Shown here: one piece after another, positions 5,900 to 7,652 of the stretch
Numbering within the stretch: the stretch's first letter is position 1
Layout: each line of letters starts with the position of its first letter
DNA from: Spirochaetaceae bacterium
GTDB taxonomy: Bacteria; Spirochaetota; Spirochaetia; Treponematales; Breznakiellaceae
DNA length: 7,652 nt
NCBI GenBank assembly: GCA_031255395.1
Contig: JAIRSQ010000056.1
Location: 1 to 7,652 of the forward strand
Reading direction: 5' to 3'
Notes under the pieces: generated by a model
Seen by the model: only the letters and a program-made list of their open reading frames with translations
Databases searched by the model: none
What the model was told of the DNA's origin: nothing
Program-made: the position numbers and the translations under genes

Positions 5900-6228
5900 C
5901 GGTTTTCGAAACGCCTAATGAAAAAAAACGCCAGCAGGGCGATACCGCTTGAAAGGGGTATTATTCCGCCCAAAAGCCCGTAATTGCGTCCGCCCACGAT
6001 TGCCAGAAACACTGTAAGGCATAATCCCACCGCTCCGAGCAACAGTCCGCCAAGCAGACTGAAAGTTAGGAGGTCAAACGTTTTTTCCTTCCACTGCTCC
6101 GTCCTAATCAGCGTCATCTTCCGCCTATGGCTCCAAAGCAGATAAAAAAACACTACCACCGCGCCCATAACGATACCGACTATCGGTATCAGCGCTATGA
6201 TTACCTGCGCCGCGTTAGACCTTGACAT
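5896..6228 (-). CDS. Small three-helix membrane protein, DUF6249-like
   Basis: A 110-residue protein with three predicted membrane helices (about 9-31, 54-78 and 83-104). A charged segment between the first two contains SHRRKMTLIRTEQWKEKTFD (33-52). The layout of helix, basic SHRRKxxxI stretch and two close helices resembles the DUF6249 family of small proteins often found beside ECF sigma and anti-sigma genes. That link is from memory of the family pattern and is moderate. AGGAG sits 5 bases before the ATG at 6228. Its TGA overlaps the sigma TTG start, so it is the first gene of a three-gene operon. It may serve as a membrane sensor or as a helper of the anti-sigma factor, but nothing in the sequence proves either role. 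An ECF-type promoter lies 13 bases upstream. Confidence 0.7.
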   Translation of the reverse strand: MSRSNAAQVIIALIPIVGIVMGAVVVFFYLLWSHRRKMTLIRTEQWKEKTFDLLTFSLLGGLLLGAVGLCLTVFLAIVGGRNYGLLGGIIPLSSGIALLAFFFIRRFENR

Positions 6229-6240
6229 TGTTTCTCCTGT

Positions 6241-6269
6241 TTAGACGCCAAATACGCAAAAAAGGTTGC
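6241..6269 (-). promoter_or_regulatory. Candidate ECF-sigma promoter of the sigma/anti-sigma operon
   Basis: Read on the minus strand: GCAACCT (6269-6263), 16 bases, GTCTAA (6246-6241). The AAC core in the -35 and the CGTC/GTCTAA -10 are typical of ECF-dependent promoters (compare E. coli sigma-E GGAACTT / TCTGA and B. subtilis TGAAAC / CGTC classes). It lies just before the first gene of the operon, as expected for autoregulation. The start point would fall near 6237, leaving a leader of only about ten bases that begins at the ribosome site, which is tight. A site of the same form lies at 6480-6508. Confidence 0.5.
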
Positions 6270-6312
6270 AATCGGAATCAAACTGTTTTTAAAGCGTCTG
6301 CCTTTACTATAT

Positions 6313-6384
6313 TAGCCCCTAGGGGAATCGAACCCCTCTTTTAAGATTGAGAATCTCATGTCCTAACCGATAGACGAAGGGGCC
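6313..6384 (-). tRNA. tRNA-Glu, anticodon CTC
   Basis: A 72-base cloverleaf on the minus strand. The acceptor GGCCCCT pairs with AGGGGCT (one G-U at the end), and the discriminator is A. The D arm is GTC...GAC with a GGTTAG loop. The anticodon stem TGAGA/TCTTA encloses the loop TTCTCAA, giving anticodon CTC, which reads GAG. A 4-base variable loop is followed by the T arm AGGGG-TTCGATT-CCCCT. The CCA end is not encoded (ATA follows), so it must be added enzymatically. The TTCGTCTA start and CCCCTAGGGG junction are typical of bacterial tRNA-Glu. It lies 84 bases upstream of the sigma operon on the same strand with no terminator visible between them, so read-through into the operon is possible. 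Confidence 0.95.
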
Positions 6385-6417
6385 GTTTGATGACAACTCG
6401 CCACAACTCTTGGAAAC

Positions 6418-6448
6418 AGCATATCACGGCACAACCGGAGCTTGTCAA
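6418..6448 (-). promoter_or_regulatory. Candidate sigma-70 promoter of tRNA-Glu
   Basis: On the minus strand a perfect TTGACA (6448-6443) is followed after 19 bases by TATGCT (6423-6418), preceded by TGA, which makes an extended -10 (TGnTATGCT). The start would be near 6411, about 27 bases before the mature tRNA. The spacer is slightly long, but the extended -10 compensates for this. Confidence 0.55.
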
Positions 6449-6479
6449 TAGGGCGCGGGGGTTGTCAGTCGAAAAAATA

Positions 6480-6508
6480 GGAACGTCCTTCCCGCTCATA
6501 ATGTCTCA
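6480..6508 (+). promoter_or_regulatory. Candidate ECF-sigma promoter directed at the prenyltransferase gene
   Basis: GGAACGT (6480-6486), 16 bases, GTCTCA (6503-6508). It has the same spacing as the site before the sigma operon and agrees with it at 10 of 13 box positions. It also resembles the E. coli sigma-E consensus GGAACTT / TCTGA. It points towards the UbiA-family gene at 6727, with a predicted start near 6515 and a leader of about 210 bases. No other gene lies between them. Confidence 0.42.
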
Positions 6509-6552
6509 ATCCTCGCTTTTCGGTTACTTATTCGATGTCTGACCGTAGCGGC

Positions 6553-6582
6553 TTGACTATAAACGCAGGCGTAGTTTATAAT
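6553..6582 (+). promoter_or_regulatory. Strong sigma-70-type promoter of the prenyltransferase gene
   Basis: TTGACT (6553-6558), 18 bases, then a perfect TATAAT (6577-6582). The start is expected near 6589, leaving a leader of about 138 bases to the GTG at 6727. It is the best housekeeping promoter in the window. Together with the ECF-type site 70 bases upstream, it suggests that the gene has two promoters. Confidence 0.7.
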
Positions 6583-6588
6583 AGATAT

Positions 6589-6667
6589 ATGAAGCACCCC
6601 CCACGTTATCGCCGTATGCGCATCCGGTCGATGTAAATACATATACTGGCAGCATTTATATCCATCG
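6589..6667 (+). other. Untranslated leader with short basic frame and hairpin
   Basis: A 15-codon frame starts at the predicted transcript start (ATG 6589, stop TAA 6634-6636) and would encode the Arg-rich peptide MKHPPRYRRMRIRSM. It has no room for a ribosome site, so it could be translated only as a leaderless frame. Overlapping its end, CGATG (6629-6633) pairs with CATCG (6663-6667) and TAAAT (6634-6638) with ATTTA (6654-6658), forming an interrupted stem. This may be a regulatory leader or simple chance. The rest of the gap from 6385 to 6726 holds only the promoters listed separately. Confidence 0.25.
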
Positions 6668-6726
6668 AGCGGCGGTAAAGGAACACGCGGTTTGTCTTCC
6701 GGTCCGCAAAGAGGCAGCGGCGAGCC

Positions 6727-7652
6727 GTGAGTAGGTTTTCTCCTTATATCAGAATAGCGCGTTTCGACCACTGGATAAAACAACTGTTTGTCCTTCCCGG
6801 AGCGGTCTTCGCTTATTTTCTAATTGATCCGCCGGCGGGCGAGTTGCCAGCTATCGTGTTTCGCGCGGCGCTCGGCTTTGTCTCAACCTGCCTGATCGCT
6901 TCGGCGAATTACGTCATAAATGAATGGCTCGATGCCGGTTACGACGCTTTTCACCCCGAAAAAAAAGAACGCCCGCTCGTAACGGCTAATGTGAATAAAC
7001 ATATAATCATCGCTGAGTATGTCTTTTTTACTGCCGCGGGACTGGCGTTAGCCTTCGCCGCCTCGAAACGGATATTCGTATACGAAACGGTTTTGTTGCT
7101 AATGGGCATAGTCTACAACGTCCCACCAATGCGGACAAAAGAAATACCAGTCATAGACGTGCTTATAGAATCGATAAATAACGCTCTGCGTTTTTTAATC
7201 GGCTGGTACATGGTAATAAATACGCATGCCATCCCTGTAAGCATCGTATTCGGCTATTGGATGGGCGGCGCGTTCCTGACGGCGGCAAAACGCCTCGCCG
7301 AATACAGAATGATAGGAAATGCCTCGACGGCGGGCAATTACCGCAAATCGTTCAGATACTATAACGAAAAACGCCTTTTACTGTGCTGTTTTTTTTATGC
7401 GATGATTTCTTTATTTTTTTGCGGCATATTCTTGATTAAATACAGAGTCGAGCTTATATTCGCCATTCCGTTTTTATGCGGGCTGTTCTGCATATACCTA
7501 AACATTTGTTACGCTAACGATTCGGCCGCGCAAAAACCGGAAAAGCTTTATCGCGAAAAGCCGCTGATGTTTTACACGCTGTTCCTGATAGGCCTTATTC
7601 TAGTGCTGATGAATGTTAGAATGCCGTTCATGGAATACTTTGAACAGCATTT
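6727..7652 (+). CDS. UbiA-family prenyltransferase, decaprenyl-phosphate phosphoribosyltransferase-like (3' end outside window)
   Basis: An open frame of 308 codons running off the right edge; homologues are about 300-310 residues, so only a few are probably missing. The N-terminus SPYIRIARFDHWIKQLFVLPG is typical of the DPPR-synthase branch of UbiA. The first Asp-rich motif is NYVINEWLDAGYD (61-73; N-x3-D-x3-D with Asn65, Asp69, Asp73), followed by HPEKKERP (76-83). The second conserved region is YNVPPMRTKEIPVIDVLIE (130-148), then AKRLAEYR (187-194). Eight or nine membrane helices are likely. DPPR synthase moves phosphoribose from PRPP onto a polyprenyl phosphate, making a lipid-linked sugar donor for cell-envelope glycans. 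Substrate and product here are inferred, and aromatic prenyl transfer cannot be excluded. The start is GTG at 6727: an in-frame TAA lies at 6676-6678 with no better start between. GAGG at 6711-6714 is a distant ribosome site. The gene looks AT-richer than ychF or uraA, which may mean transfer. Confidence 0.8.
   Translation, partial: MSRFSPYIRIARFDHWIKQLFVLPGAVFAYFLIDPPAGELPAIVFRAALGFVSTCLIASANYVINEWLDAGYDAFHPEKKERPLVTANVNKHIIIAEYVFFTAAGLALAFAASKRIFVYETVLLLMGIVYNVPPMRTKEIPVIDVLIESINNALRFLIGWYMVINTHAIPVSIVFGYWMGGAFLTAAKRLAEYRMIGNASTAGNYRKSFRYYNEKRLLLCCFFYAMISLFFCGIFLIKYRVELIFAIPFLCGLFCIYLNICYANDSAAQKPEKLYREKPLMFYTLFLIGLILVLMNVRMPFMEYFEQH

Noticed and set aside
6496..6783. Minus-strand 95-codon frame over the prenyltransferase leader
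   Set aside because: It overlaps the divergent promoters and the start of the UbiA-family gene and has no ribosome site or motif.

Overview
This 7.65 kb window comes from a bacterium of moderate GC content. The chromosome carries housekeeping genes at ordinary density with a patch of repeat-rich intergenic DNA in the middle. A FliL-like protein implies flagella. A ComFB-domain protein, a tRNA gene without an encoded CCA end, and a membrane-protein/ECF sigma/anti-sigma cassette would all fit a Treponema-group spirochaete. That assignment is a guess from gene content: no marker in the window proves it.

Layout, left to right. Positions 1-345 (+) hold the 3' part of adenine phosphoribosyltransferase (apt). 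It overlaps by 20 bases a single-pass membrane protein whose C-terminus looks like FliL (326-814, +). Facing it is a 260-residue protein with an N-terminal ComFB domain and an unrecognised beta-rich C-terminal half (840-1622, -). Divergent from that, ychF (1806-2930, +) is followed 13 bases later by a uracil:proton symporter gene, uraA (2944-4221, +); the two look like an operon.

Positions 4222-4835 hold no convincing gene. They contain a long imperfect hairpin after uraA, an AT-richer stretch of unknown origin, and a cluster of degenerate palindromic interspersed repeats, including a perfect 12-bp hairpin.

On the minus strand from 6228 down to 4836 is a tightly coupled three-gene operon: a small three-helix membrane protein (DUF6249-like), an ECF sigma factor and a zinc-finger membrane anti-sigma factor. 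Neighbouring genes overlap by 4 bases (TTGA, then ATGA). Upstream lies tRNA-Glu(CTC) (6313-6384, -) with its own promoter. At the right edge a UbiA-family prenyltransferase resembling decaprenyl-phosphate phosphoribosyltransferase starts at 6727 (+) and runs off the window. It is divergent from the tRNA and sigma operon.

The most interesting signal is a pair of promoter-like sites of identical architecture, G(C/G)AAC(C/G)T - 16 bases - GTCT(A/C)A. One precedes the sigma operon (6269 to 6241, -). The other lies in the leader region of the prenyltransferase gene (6480-6508, +). Both resemble ECF/sigma-E promoters. The simplest reading is that the ECF factor activates its own operon and also the divergent prenyltransferase, which would link an envelope-stress regulator to a polyprenyl-phosphate or envelope-glycan step. 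This is inference from sequence, not demonstrated.
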